Shown piece after piece: positions 8,133 to 16,126 of a DNA stretch of 64,000 bases. A program made the translations under genes and the position numbers. Source of the DNA: Isoptericola luteus (lineage in GTDB: Bacteria; Actinomycetota; Actinomycetes; Actinomycetales; Cellulomonadaceae). Position 1 is the stretch's first letter. The number at the start of each line of letters is the position of its first letter. The notes below the pieces were generated by a model. That model worked only from the letters and a program-made list of their open reading frames with translations, was not told the origin of the DNA and searched no databases. The stretch spans positions 62,001 to 126,000 of the forward strand of contig NZ_JAIXCQ010000011.1 in the NCBI RefSeq assembly GCF_020297055.1. The letters are read 5' to 3'.

Positions 8133-9554
8133 GTGACGGGCGGTGGGAGAGTGGGGGACGTGACGACCCACCGCGCGGCCGGCGCCCTCACCGCGGGGCA
8201 GGTGCAGCACCAGGGCCCGGTGCGGCGCCTGCTCGCGTCCCGGCCGTGGGTCGCCGACGTGGCCCTCCTCGGGCTCGTGCTGCTGCTCGGGCTGTTCGCC
8301 GCGGCGCTCGCCCTGCAGACCGTCGAGGGGTCCACCCGCATCGGCCTGTACCGGCCGGGCGACCCTGCCGGATGGCGGGTGCCGGCGGCGTCGCTGGCCG
8401 GCACGGTCGCCGGTGCGGGCCTCCTGACCCTGCGTCGCCGACGGCCGCTCGCGGTCGTCGTGGCGCTGGTGGCGCTGTCCGCCGCCTCGCTCGCGCTCGC
8501 GGGCGTGCTGGGGGTGCTGGGGGTCTGTCTCGCGGGTGCGCTGTACGCCGTGGCGGACGCCCGCAGCCCCGGGACCGCCTGGGCCGTCTGCGCGGCCGTG
8601 TTCGCCGTGCTGTCGGTGGCGATGTGGTCGTGGCAGGAGATCGGCCTCGCGGAGATCCTGCTGTGGAGCGAGCCGATCATGGATCCCGCGGGCGAACCGG
8701 CCCGGCAGCTCGACGAGCCACCCTTCTCGGCCGGCCGGCGCTCGGCCTCGGTGTCCCTCCTGCTGGCGCTCCTGGTGCTGGGTGTCGCCGCCGGTTCGGC
8801 GGTGCGGGCCCGCCGCCTGCACGCCCTGGACATCGTCGAGCGGTACGAGGCGATGGCGCGGGACCGGGACCAGAGCGCCGCGATCGCGCGCACGTCGGAG
8901 CGCGCCCGCATCTCCCGCGAGATGCACGACGTGGTCGCGCACAGCGTCTCCGTCATGGTGGCGCTCTCCGACGGGGCGGGCGCCGCGCTCGACCGTGCGC
9001 CCGAGCGCTCCCGCGAGGCGCTGCGGGAGCTGTCCCGCACCGGCCGGGAGGCGCTGTCGGACCTGCAGCGGGTGCTGGGCGCCCTCGACCCCGGTGACGA
9101 CGACGCCGCACCCGCCGACCCGGGGACGGAGCCCGTCGGGACGGACCTCGGTGCTGTCGTCGAGCGGTTCCGCGCCGCCGGGCTGCCCGTGACCGCGCGC
9201 GGCCTCGACACCCCGCTGCCGCCGGACACCTCGCTGCGCCTCGCCGTCGTGCGCATCGTGACCGAGGGCCTGACCAACGTGCTCCGGCACGCGCCCGGCA
9301 CGTCCGGCGTGCACGTCGCCGTGGAGCGCGGCACGGGCACGGTCGAGGTGGAGGTGCTCGACGACGGCGGCACGCGGCCGCCGTCCGGTGGTGGCAGCGG
9401 CCGCGGCATCCTCGGGATGCGGGAGCGGGCTGCGCTCCTCGGCGGGCGTGTCGACGCCGGCCCCCGGGCGGGCGGCGGGTGGCGGGTCCGCGTCGTGCTG
9501 CCCTGGGACGAACGGACCGACCCCCGCCCCGAGGACGACGAAGGAGACCGGTGA
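8133..9554 (+). CDS. Sensor histidine kinase (NarL-partner type, HisKA_3)
   Basis: This 473-residue membrane sensor has hydrophobic segments near 45-70, 85-105, 115-145 and 205-225. They are followed by the dimerisation/phosphoacceptor segment ERARISREMHDVVAHS (His near 264) and a HATPase domain with EGLTNVLRHAPG and GSGRGILGMRERAALLGG. The fold is the DesK/NarX type used with LuxR-class regulators, encoded immediately downstream. The GTG at 8133 has GGGGAG 5 nt upstream. An alternative GTG at 8160 follows GAGAGT by 7 nt and could be a leaderless internal start. It probably monitors the envelope and may control the adjacent ABC exporter. Confidence 0.88.
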   Translation: MTGGGRVGDVTTHRAAGALTAGQVQHQGPVRRLLASRPWVADVALLGLVLLLGLFAAALALQTVEGSTRIGLYRPGDPAGWRVPAASLAGTVAGAGLLTLRRRRPLAVVVALVALSAASLALAGVLGVLGVCLAGALYAVADARSPGTAWAVCAAVFAVLSVAMWSWQEIGLAEILLWSEPIMDPAGEPARQLDEPPFSAGRRSASVSLLLALLVLGVAAGSAVRARRLHALDIVERYEAMARDRDQSAAIARTSERARISREMHDVVAHSVSVMVALSDGAGAALDRAPERSREALRELSRTGREALSDLQRVLGALDPGDDDAAPADPGTEPVGTDLGAVVERFRAAGLPVTARGLDTPLPPDTSLRLAVVRIVTEGLTNVLRHAPGTSGVHVAVERGTGTVEVEVLDDGGTRPPSGGGSGRGILGMRERAALLGGRVDAGPRAGGGWRVRVVLPWDERTDPRPEDDEGDR

Positions 9555-10252
9555 TGACCACGGTGCTGCTCGTGGACGACCAGGCGCTGCTGCGCATGGG
9601 CTTCCGCCTCGTGATCGAGTCCACCGACGACCTCGACGTCGTCGGTGAGGCGTCGGACGGCGCGAGCGCCATCGAGCAGGTCGCCGCGCTCGCCCCGGAC
9701 GTCGTGCTCATGGACATCCGCATGCCGCGCATGGACGGCATCGAGGCCACGCGGCGCATCGTCGCGGAGCACCCGGCGGTGCGTGTGCTCGTGCTGACCA
9801 CCTTCGACGTCGACGAGTACGCGTTCGCCGCGCTGCGCGCCGGGGCGAGCGGGTTCCTCCTGAAGAACGCGCGCCCCGACGAGCTCCTCGACGCGATCAG
9901 GACGGTGGCGACGGGGAGCTCGGTCGTCGCGCCGCGCGTCGTGCGCCGCATGCTCGACCTGTTCGCGCGGCACCTGCCCTCCGGGCAGCCGGACGACGGC
10001 GACGCCGCGGGGGACGGGCTGGACCCGCGGCTGCGTGCGCTCACGCCCCGCGAGCTCGACGTGCTGCGCGGGATCGCGGACGGGCTGTCCAACGCCGAGA
10101 TCGCGGAACGTCTCGTCCTGTCGGCGACGACCGTGAAGACCCACGTCGGGAACGTCCTGGCCAAGCTCGCCGTCAGGGACCGGGTGCAGGCCGTGATCGC
10201 CGCGTACGAGTGCGGGCTCGTCGAGCCGGGCCAGGGGTTCAGGACCCGCTGA
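9554..10252 (+). CDS. Response regulator, NarL/LuxR family
   Basis: A 232-residue two-domain regulator. The receiver domain begins TTVLLVDDQALLRMG, with the phosphorylated Asp in VVLMDIRMPRMDG near residue 54 and the Lys-containing GFLLKNA near 103. The GerE-type helix-turn-helix is LTPRELDVLRGIADGLSNAE with TVKTHVGNVLAKL. The ATG at 9554 overlaps the kinase stop by one base and has AAGGAG 7 nt upstream. A GTG one codon earlier (9551) is possible. It is coupled to and doubtless phosphorylated by the preceding kinase. Confidence 0.92.
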   Translation: MTTVLLVDDQALLRMGFRLVIESTDDLDVVGEASDGASAIEQVAALAPDVVLMDIRMPRMDGIEATRRIVAEHPAVRVLVLTTFDVDEYAFAALRAGASGFLLKNARPDELLDAIRTVATGSSVVAPRVVRRMLDLFARHLPSGQPDDGDAAGDGLDPRLRALTPRELDVLRGIADGLSNAEIAERLVLSATTVKTHVGNVLAKLAVRDRVQAVIAAYECGLVEPGQGFRTR

Positions 10253-10413
10253 CCCCGCGATGACCGTTGAGTGAATTCTGCTCTGGCGGGTGGCATGGCG
10301 CGGCAGCCTGGCGCACAGTAGGAACACGATGTGGTCGCCCGCGTCATCCGTGCGCGGGCCGATGTGCAAAGATGCGAGCGCTGCCGCATCGAGGCCAAGG
10401 GAGGTTCGCGGTC
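10253..10413 (+). promoter_or_regulatory. Upstream region of the VanY-like gene
   Basis: This 161-nt gap is less GC-rich than its surroundings in places. AAAGAT (about 10367-10372) is a plausible -10 hexamer, giving a roughly 40-nt untranslated leader before AAGGGAGG and the GTG at 10414. An in-frame open stretch back to 10267 exists but lacks a ribosome-binding site and secretory features. No riboswitch consensus was recognised. Confidence 0.4.
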
Positions 10414-12330
10414 GTGACGCTTGCGCAAGGCGCTGACCAGGTGGAACGCCCTGGGTCGCGGACGTCCGGACGGCGGCTGCTGCGCCTGCTCGGCTCCGGC
10501 ATGGCGGCCGGCTTCCTCGCGGTCGGCCTCGTCGCACTCCCGGTGATCGGCTCGCCCTCCGACCAGGCGCTGCTGCACGCGGACCAGGAGCTGCCCGCGC
10601 AGGGTGCGGGCAGCCCGACGGGCGAGGGCGTGTCCGTCGGGATGATCGGGTCGGCGAACGACCGGCCGACGACCGTCGACGAGGTCCTGGACGTCCTCGA
10701 GCGCGCCGAGCTGGCCGCCCACGACGCCGGGGTCGAGATGACGCCGCAGATCGAGCAGGCGGCCGCCGAGCTGGGCATGCTCCTGAGCAGCTACCTCGGC
10801 CACCAGGAGAGCGTCGTGGAAGGGCTGCGCACGTTCGCGGCGCCGTCCGACGGGGACCAGGCCGCGTCGCTCGCGCCTCCGGTGCTGGCGCCCGAGACGG
10901 AGGCGCCGGCGCAGACGCCGGTCACGGTTCGGCCCGTCGCCCGCGTCGTGGGCCTCGGCCAGGGTGCGGAGCCGGACGACGAGGCTCCCGCCGGCGAGGT
11001 TTTCGCGGACGACGAGGCTGAGGCACGCGACCACGAGGCCGACGAGGTCACGTTCGACGACGTCGTGGTCGCCGCGACGCGTCTCGCCGGGCTGCTCGAC
11101 CCGTCGACGGCGATCGGCGTCTCGGCGATCGTCCCGGCCGGCGGCGCCGACGGGAGCGCGGCGGTCCTCACGGCGAGCCTGCGCGCCGTCGTCGCGAAGT
11201 ACGCGGGCAGCACGTCCGGGTTCGCGAACGGACGCATCCCGACATCGGCGCTGTGCCCCCTCGACTTCGCCCCCGGCCACATGCTGCGGTGCGACGCGGC
11301 CGATCAGCTCACGGCCCTGAACGAGCTGTACGAGAAGGAGTTCGGGTCCCCGATCCCGATGACCGACTCGTACCGCCCGTTCGAGGTGCAGGTCCGGCTC
11401 AAGATCACCAAGCCTCACCTTGCCGCGGTGCCCGGCACGTCGAACCACGGCTGGGGCCTCGCCGTCGACCTGTCGAACCCGATCGCGGGCGGCGCGTCCG
11501 CCGAGTACGTGTGGCTGCGCGTGCACGGACCCGACTTCGGCTGGGACAACCCCTCGTGGGCGCGTCCGAACGGCTCCAAGCCCGAGCCGTGGCACTTCGA
11601 GTTCTTCGCCGCCGGTGCCATCCCGGACCGCGCGCAGAACGCCTCCGACGTCGGCGTGCGGGTGCGGGACGCGAGTGAGGACGGTCCGACGAAGCCGGCC
11701 GGCACCCCGTCCGACGACGGCAGCAAGGACACCTCCAGGACCGGCGCGGACAAGCCCCAGGACAGCACGAAGAAGCCCGCCGGCAAGGACACCGACAAGA
11801 AGACGCCCGCGAAGCCGGCGCCCACGCCCGCCCCGACCCCCACCGAGCCGTCGACCCCGTCTCCGTCCCCGACGCCCACGGACCCGACCGAGCAGCCGAC
11901 GGAGGAGCCGACGGAGGAGCCGACCCCGACGCCCACGGACCCGACCGAGGAGCCGACCGAGCCGACTCCGACCCCGACCCCGACGCCCACGGACCCGACC
12001 GAGGAGCCGTCCGATCCGGAGCCGACCGACCCCCCGGCGGACGGCGGCGAGGGTGAAGAGGGCGACGAGGGCGACGAGGGCGACGAGGGCGACGAGGGCG
12101 ACGAGGGAGCAGAAGGCGGCGAGCAGTGCCCGACGGACGATGCGGCGGCGGAGACCGAGGACTCCGAGGCCTCGGATCCCGACGCGGAGGGCACGGACAC
12201 CGACGCGGCGGAGCCCGAGAGCGAGGAGCCGGAGAGCGACGGCGTCGACTGCGGTACGGATGACGAGAATGACTGCGCCACGGACGCCGCCCACGACCTG
12301 GCGGCCAAGCAGGACGAGGACGACGCGTGA
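10414..12330 (+). CDS. VanY-like D-alanyl-D-alanine carboxypeptidase with a long acidic tail
   Basis: Predicted exported, membrane-anchored zinc peptidase that trims the terminal D-Ala of peptidoglycan stems. It has 638 residues. One N-terminal membrane segment (about 24-46) is followed by a linker and the VanY domain (about 281-397) with MTDSYRPFEVQ, zinc ligands in SNHGWGLAVD (S-x-H-x(6)-D pattern) and EPWHFEFF. The final ~215 residues are low complexity: Lys/Thr/Pro-rich, then repeated PTPTDPTEEPT blocks, then EGD repeats and an Asp/Glu-rich end holding two Cys. AAGGGAGG lies 9 nt before the GTG. The tail is far longer than in typical family members and may span the cell wall. Confidence 0.85.
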   Translation: MTLAQGADQVERPGSRTSGRRLLRLLGSGMAAGFLAVGLVALPVIGSPSDQALLHADQELPAQGAGSPTGEGVSVGMIGSANDRPTTVDEVLDVLERAELAAHDAGVEMTPQIEQAAAELGMLLSSYLGHQESVVEGLRTFAAPSDGDQAASLAPPVLAPETEAPAQTPVTVRPVARVVGLGQGAEPDDEAPAGEVFADDEAEARDHEADEVTFDDVVVAATRLAGLLDPSTAIGVSAIVPAGGADGSAAVLTASLRAVVAKYAGSTSGFANGRIPTSALCPLDFAPGHMLRCDAADQLTALNELYEKEFGSPIPMTDSYRPFEVQVRLKITKPHLAAVPGTSNHGWGLAVDLSNPIAGGASAEYVWLRVHGPDFGWDNPSWARPNGSKPEPWHFEFFAAGAIPDRAQNASDVGVRVRDASEDGPTKPAGTPSDDGSKDTSRTGADKPQDSTKKPAGKDTDKKTPAKPAPTPAPTPTEPSTPSPSPTPTDPTEQPTEEPTEEPTPTPTDPTEEPTEPTPTPTPTPTDPTEEPSDPEPTDPPADGGEGEEGDEGDEGDEGDEGDEGAEGGEQCPTDDAAAETEDSEASDPDAEGTDTDAAEPESEEPESDGVDCGTDDENDCATDAAHDLAAKQDEDDA

Positions 12331-12355
12331 CGCCGTCGTCCCGGCGCGCCGCACG

Positions 12356-12868
12356 ATGAGCGGCCCGGCCGCTGCCGACGGGCCGCGCACCGAGACGGAC
12401 GGCGAGCGGCGGTCCCGGCAGGCGCTGGAGGCGTCGGGGATCCCGTTCGAGCTGGTGCGGCACGGCCGGGTGGCATCCCTCGAGGAGGCGGCGCGGGTCC
12501 GCGGCGTGTCGCCGGAACAGATCGTCAAGAGCATCGTGGTGCGCCGGGGCGAGGGTGATTTCCTTTTCGTCCTCGTGCCGGGCGGCCGCACGATCGCCTG
12601 GCCCCGCCTCCGGGCGCTGTTGGGCGTGACCCGGCTGTCGATGCCGGACAAGGACGTCGCGCGGGACGTCACGGGCTACGAGCGCGGCACGATCACGCCG
12701 TTCGGCTCGACGACACCGTGGCCGGTGGTCGCGGACCTGCGCGTCGCCGGCAAGGTCTCGGTCGGGGCCGGCGGGCACGGGGTGGCGGCCACGCTCGACG
12801 GCGCGGAGATGGTGCGCGTGCTCGGCGCCCAGGTCGCCGACGTCACGGACCCGGAACCCTCGGGATGA
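12356..12868 (+). CDS. YbaK/ProX-type aminoacyl-tRNA deacylase domain protein
   Basis: This 170-residue cytosolic protein has the YbaK/EbsC fold, whose members hydrolyse mischarged tRNAs such as Cys-tRNA(Pro) or Ala-tRNA(Pro). Recognisable parts are IPFELVRHGRVASLEEAARVRGV near 22, the Lys in QIVKSIVVR near 50, and GTITPFGSTTPWPVVAD near 110. The G-x-x-x-P-F-G motif is the usual conserved loop. The ATG at 12356 lies 25 nt after the VanY stop, without a strong ribosome-binding site. Substrate specificity cannot be read from the sequence. Confidence 0.85.
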   Translation: MSGPAAADGPRTETDGERRSRQALEASGIPFELVRHGRVASLEEAARVRGVSPEQIVKSIVVRRGEGDFLFVLVPGGRTIAWPRLRALLGVTRLSMPDKDVARDVTGYERGTITPFGSTTPWPVVADLRVAGKVSVGAGGHGVAATLDGAEMVRVLGAQVADVTDPEPSG

Positions 12869-13038
12869 GGTGTGCCCCTGGGGGTGAGACCATGACCGGC
12901 AGCGGACGGACGCCACCCGGTGAGGGTGGACGAATCCACACGGCGGGGGAACACTCGACGCGGGCCCGTTGTTCGGAGCCATATCCGAGGGACCCGCTCG
13001 CCGATCGGCATTCGCACGTACGGGAGCTTCACGACGAC

Positions 13039-13407
13039 ATGGACATCGACATCAGCACTGAGCCGGAGCCCAGCTCGGGCATCTCGACACGCAACTCCGA
13101 CGACGCGACCGTCCTGACCCTGTGGGGCGAGGTGGACGCGGCGCTGCGCGAGGCCGCGAGCGACGCCATGGCGGCGCTGGCGGTGCGAGGCACGGTGCGC
13201 CCGATCGTGCTCGACGTCCGCGACGTCACCTTCATCGACTCGTCGGGCATCGCCTTCATCCTGCAGGTGTACATGCTCGGTCAGGAGACCGGGACGCCGG
13301 TGCGCCTCCGCGACCCGTCCGACGCCGTGTCCGAGGTGCTGGAGATGGTCGGCATGGGCGGCCGGATCCCCGTCGACGCGTCGGAGCCGACGGGCCGCGT
13401 CGGCTGA
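13039..13407 (+). CDS. STAS-domain anti-anti-sigma-like protein
   Basis: This 122-residue protein is a single STAS domain, as in SpoIIAA/RsbV anti-sigma factor antagonists. VLTLWGEVDAALREAASDAM opens the domain. The DVRDVTFIDSSGIAFIL segment carries the conserved Asp-Ser-Ser, where the first or second Ser is the usual phosphorylation site of an anti-sigma kinase. No anti-sigma factor or sigma gene is adjacent, so the partner is encoded elsewhere. The ATG at 13039 is chosen to match domain length. GGGAG lies rather far upstream (12 nt). It would act in a partner-switching stress response if functional. Confidence 0.82.
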   Translation: MDIDISTEPEPSSGISTRNSDDATVLTLWGEVDAALREAASDAMAALAVRGTVRPIVLDVRDVTFIDSSGIAFILQVYMLGQETGTPVRLRDPSDAVSEVLEMVGMGGRIPVDASEPTGRVG

Positions 13408-13429
13408 CGCCGCCGCCCGCCGCCCTCGG

Positions 13430-14617
13430 ATGACCTTGACATTCGCCGCCGTCGACTCCGCGCGGGTGCGCGCGGCTCGCCTCGACGCGCTGCACCTGCG
13501 GCCGGACGTCGCGGGCGGCGCGCAGGACCTGACGTCGGCCGTCGCGCACCTGCTGGCCGTGCAGGGACAGGAGCTGCAGCCCGCGCTGTGGGGCCTGTCG
13601 CGCCGGGTCGCCCCGTCTCCCGGCGCGACGTCGTCTCCCGGTCGCACGGAGGCCAACGCCCTGCTCGCCGCCGGCGAGGTGCTGCGCACGCACGTGCTCC
13701 GCCCCACCTGGCACCTGCTGCGGCCCGACGACGCCCGCTGGCTGGTCCGGCTCACGGGCGAGCGCGTGGCACGGCTCGTGGCGTCCACGGAGCGGAGCTG
13801 GGGGATGGGCGACCTGGGCCCCGGCGTCGACGCCGTCGCGGCCGAGGTGGCCGACGGGCCGCGGACCCGCGCCGAGCTCAAGGAGGCGCTCGTCGCTCGC
13901 GGGCTGCTGGCCGCGGACGCGCCGGGGGTCGTGTTCACGCACGTGCTCATCCGGGCCGAGATCGGCCGCCTGGTCATCAGCGGACCGCCCACGGAGGGCC
14001 GGCCCACGCAGCACCAGACCTATGCGGCGTTCGACGACCGCGTCCCGTCGGGGTACGGGCCGCTCGGCGAGCGGTACGACGCCCAGGAGGCCGTGCTGGA
14101 GCTGTGGCGGCGCTACCTGCCGGCGCGCGCCTTCGCGACGGTGAACGACCTGCGCCTGTGGAGCGACATCACCGTCAGCGCCCTGCGCCGCGGGCTCGCG
14201 GTGCTCGAGGACGCGGGGGAGGTGGTGCGGCTGCCCGGCGCCGGCGACCTGGAGGGCCTGGAGCTGGTCGCCACGCGCGAGACCGCTGAGCGGTGGTCCG
14301 GCGCGGGGATCCCCGTCCCCTCGCGCGCCGGCCCGGTCGTGGACCTCCTCCAGGCGTACGACGAGCTCCTCCTGTCCTACCGCGAGACGCGGCACGTCGT
14401 CCTCGACCCCGCGCTGCCGCTGCCGGACCGGACGGGGTCGTTCGTCCACACGGTCCTGGTGGACGGCGTCGTCGCGGGTCGTTGGCGGTGGCCAGCGGGC
14501 CGTGCGGTCGACGCCGAGCACCCCGTCGAGGTGCAGTGGATGCGCGACCCGACGCCTGCGGAGCGCGCCGCGCTCGACGAGCAGTCGGCCGAGCTCGGCG
14601 CCTACCTGGCGCGCTGA
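13430..14617 (+). CDS. Winged-helix DNA-binding domain protein (HTH_42 superfamily)
   Basis: This 395-residue protein belongs to the HTH_42 superfamily, which contains the DNA glycosylases AlkZ and YcaQ and less characterised AlkX-like proteins. Typical segments are HLLAVQGQELQPALWGLSRR near 40, VLRPTWHLLRPDDARWLVRLTG near 88, LRAARLD-like N-terminal helices and the C-terminal DELLLSYRETR. The Q-G-Q at about 45-47 sits where AlkZ-type enzymes carry their catalytic Gln-x-Gln pair, but with Gly between. A base-excision role is therefore possible but unproven. The gene follows the STAS gene by 22 nt. A second, YcaQ-type member lies at 40558-41826. Confidence 0.8.
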   Translation: MTLTFAAVDSARVRAARLDALHLRPDVAGGAQDLTSAVAHLLAVQGQELQPALWGLSRRVAPSPGATSSPGRTEANALLAAGEVLRTHVLRPTWHLLRPDDARWLVRLTGERVARLVASTERSWGMGDLGPGVDAVAAEVADGPRTRAELKEALVARGLLAADAPGVVFTHVLIRAEIGRLVISGPPTEGRPTQHQTYAAFDDRVPSGYGPLGERYDAQEAVLELWRRYLPARAFATVNDLRLWSDITVSALRRGLAVLEDAGEVVRLPGAGDLEGLELVATRETAERWSGAGIPVPSRAGPVVDLLQAYDELLLSYRETRHVVLDPALPLPDRTGSFVHTVLVDGVVAGRWRWPAGRAVDAEHPVEVQWMRDPTPAERAALDEQSAELGAYLAR

Positions 14618-14694
14618 GGTCGGTCGGAAGGACGACCGAGGATCCCCCCGGAGGCGGATTCCGTCGTCCGCGCCCAGATGGCAGGGTGGTGATC
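14618..14694 (+). promoter_or_regulatory. Intergenic region with leaderless promoter for the alditol oxidase gene
   Basis: CAGGGT (14682-14687) is followed by 7 nt and the GTG at 14695, matching the leaderless spacing seen elsewhere in this window. A short hairpin (TCGGTC...GACCGA, about 14622-14641) just after the previous stop may terminate the upstream gene. Confidence 0.4.
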
Positions 14695-15969
14695 GTGCAT
14701 CAGAACTGGGCTCGCAACCTCACGTACTCGGCGCGGGAGCTCGTGCGCCCCACCAGCCTCGAGCAGCTCGCGGAGGTGCTCACGGGTGACGAGCCCGTGC
14801 GCGCTCTCGGCTCGCGGCACTCGTTCAACGACGTCGCGGACACGCACGGCGTGCACGTCCAGGTGGACGCGCTCGACGACGGCCGCCCGGCGGTGGACCC
14901 GCTCACGCCCGACGGCGAGTCGACCGGCGTCGTGTCGGTCAACGCCGGCCTGCGGTACGGCGAGGTGTCGCGCGGCCTGCACGCCACGGGCCGCGGCCTG
15001 GGGAACCTGGCCTCCCTGCCGCACATCTCCATCGCGGGTGCGGTCGCCACGGCGACGCACGGGTCTGGCGACGCGAACCAGAGTCTCGCGAGCTCTGTCG
15101 TCGGCCTGGAGCTCATGACGCCGAACGGCGAGCTGCGGCGCCTGACCCGCGACGAGCACCCGGACGTGTTCGGCGGCTGCGTGGTGTCCCTCGGCGCGCT
15201 CGGCGTCGTGACGCGGGTGGAGCTGCTCACCGTGCCCACCTACGCCGTGCGGCAGGACGTGGCGGCCCACGTGCCGTGGGACGCGTTCGTGAGCGACTTC
15301 GACGCGATCACCGGGTCGGCGTACTCGGTGAGCGCCTTCACGAGCTGGGACGAGCCGGACGTGCGGCACGTGTGGTTCAAGTCGCTGGCGGGGGCCGACG
15401 GCGGGAACCGCCCGGACGTGCCGGCCTCCGTCCGGTCGTGGGCCGGCGCGCCCGTGCACCCGCTGCCCGGCGTGGACCCGGCGGCGTGCACCGAGCAACT
15501 CGGCGTCGCGGGGCCGTGGAACGACCGGCTGAGCCACTTCCGGCTCGAGTTCACGCCGTCGGCGGGCGACGAGATCCAGTCGGAGTACCTGTTCCCGCGG
15601 CGGAAGCTGGGGGCCGCCGTCGAGGCGATGCGCGCGATCTCGGCCACGGTGGGCCCGCTGCTGCAGACCAGCGAGATCCGCACGATCGCGCCCGACGACC
15701 TGTGGCTGAGCCCGTTCGACGAGCCGTCCGTGGGCTTCCACTTCACCTGGCTGTCGCGGCCCGCCGAGGTGCTGGCCGTGCTGCCCGACGTCGAGCGGGC
15801 GCTGATGCCGCTGGGTGCGCGGCCGCACTGGGGCAAGGTGAGCACCGTCGACGCGCGCGACCAGGCGGAGCTGTACCCCCGGTTCGCGGACTTCCGGCAG
15901 CTCGCCGACCGGCTCGACCCGGAGGGTCGCCTGCGCGGGGGCCTCGTGGGGCGCCTGCTCGCCGACTGA
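14695..15969 (+). CDS. FAD-linked alditol oxidase (AldO/xylitol oxidase type)
   Basis: This 424-residue flavoprotein is predicted to oxidise sugar alcohols such as xylitol or sorbitol at C1 with oxygen as acceptor. Actinobacterial AldO is ~418 residues. The N-terminal motif NWARNLTYSARELVRP, the FAD-binding LGSRHSFNDVADT (His42 aligns with the covalent-FAD histidine of AldO) and ISIAGAVATATHGSGD support the family. The C-terminal part contains SEIRTIAPDDLWLSP and HWGKV, typical of the substrate domain. The GTG at 14695 is supported by the leaderless -10 and by alignment to AldO. Two upstream in-frame GTG codons are alternatives. Sugar-acid lactone oxidases are close relatives. Confidence 0.88.
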   Translation: MHQNWARNLTYSARELVRPTSLEQLAEVLTGDEPVRALGSRHSFNDVADTHGVHVQVDALDDGRPAVDPLTPDGESTGVVSVNAGLRYGEVSRGLHATGRGLGNLASLPHISIAGAVATATHGSGDANQSLASSVVGLELMTPNGELRRLTRDEHPDVFGGCVVSLGALGVVTRVELLTVPTYAVRQDVAAHVPWDAFVSDFDAITGSAYSVSAFTSWDEPDVRHVWFKSLAGADGGNRPDVPASVRSWAGAPVHPLPGVDPAACTEQLGVAGPWNDRLSHFRLEFTPSAGDEIQSEYLFPRRKLGAAVEAMRAISATVGPLLQTSEIRTIAPDDLWLSPFDEPSVGFHFTWLSRPAEVLAVLPDVERALMPLGARPHWGKVSTVDARDQAELYPRFADFRQLADRLDPEGRLRGGLVGRLLAD

Positions 15970-16126
15970 CCGGCGTCGCCCGCGGACGGCGGTACGACGA
16001 CGCCGATCCGCCGTCGGATCCGCGGCACGCCGGGCCGGCTTCGGATGCCGAGAGGGCCGGATGCGCGCATCATCGCTCGTGAGACACGTTTGACGCGGCG
16101 GTGATCACCATGGAGGTTCGTCACCT
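15970..16126 (+). promoter_or_regulatory. Upstream region of metP
   Basis: A 157-nt gap with GGATCCGCGG-type partial palindromes and GATGCGCGCATC (about 16058-16069). The SD GGAGGT (16112-16117) serves the GTG at 16127. It lies in a 6-codon ATG frame (16110-16130) whose stop overlaps the metP start, which may be fortuitous. No riboswitch was recognised. Confidence 0.3.

Noticed and set aside
10253-10413. c-di-AMP (ydaO-type) riboswitch upstream of the VanY-like wall peptidase
   Set aside because: Actinobacterial wall hydrolase genes often have one, but the gap is short and the conserved GAGCGGGGGA-type core is absent.
6402-12672. Very long minus-strand open frames (up to 1239 codons) opposite the ABC exporter, two-component and VanY genes
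   Set aside because: Their composition is that of antisense translation, and every segment is opposite a well-supported gene.
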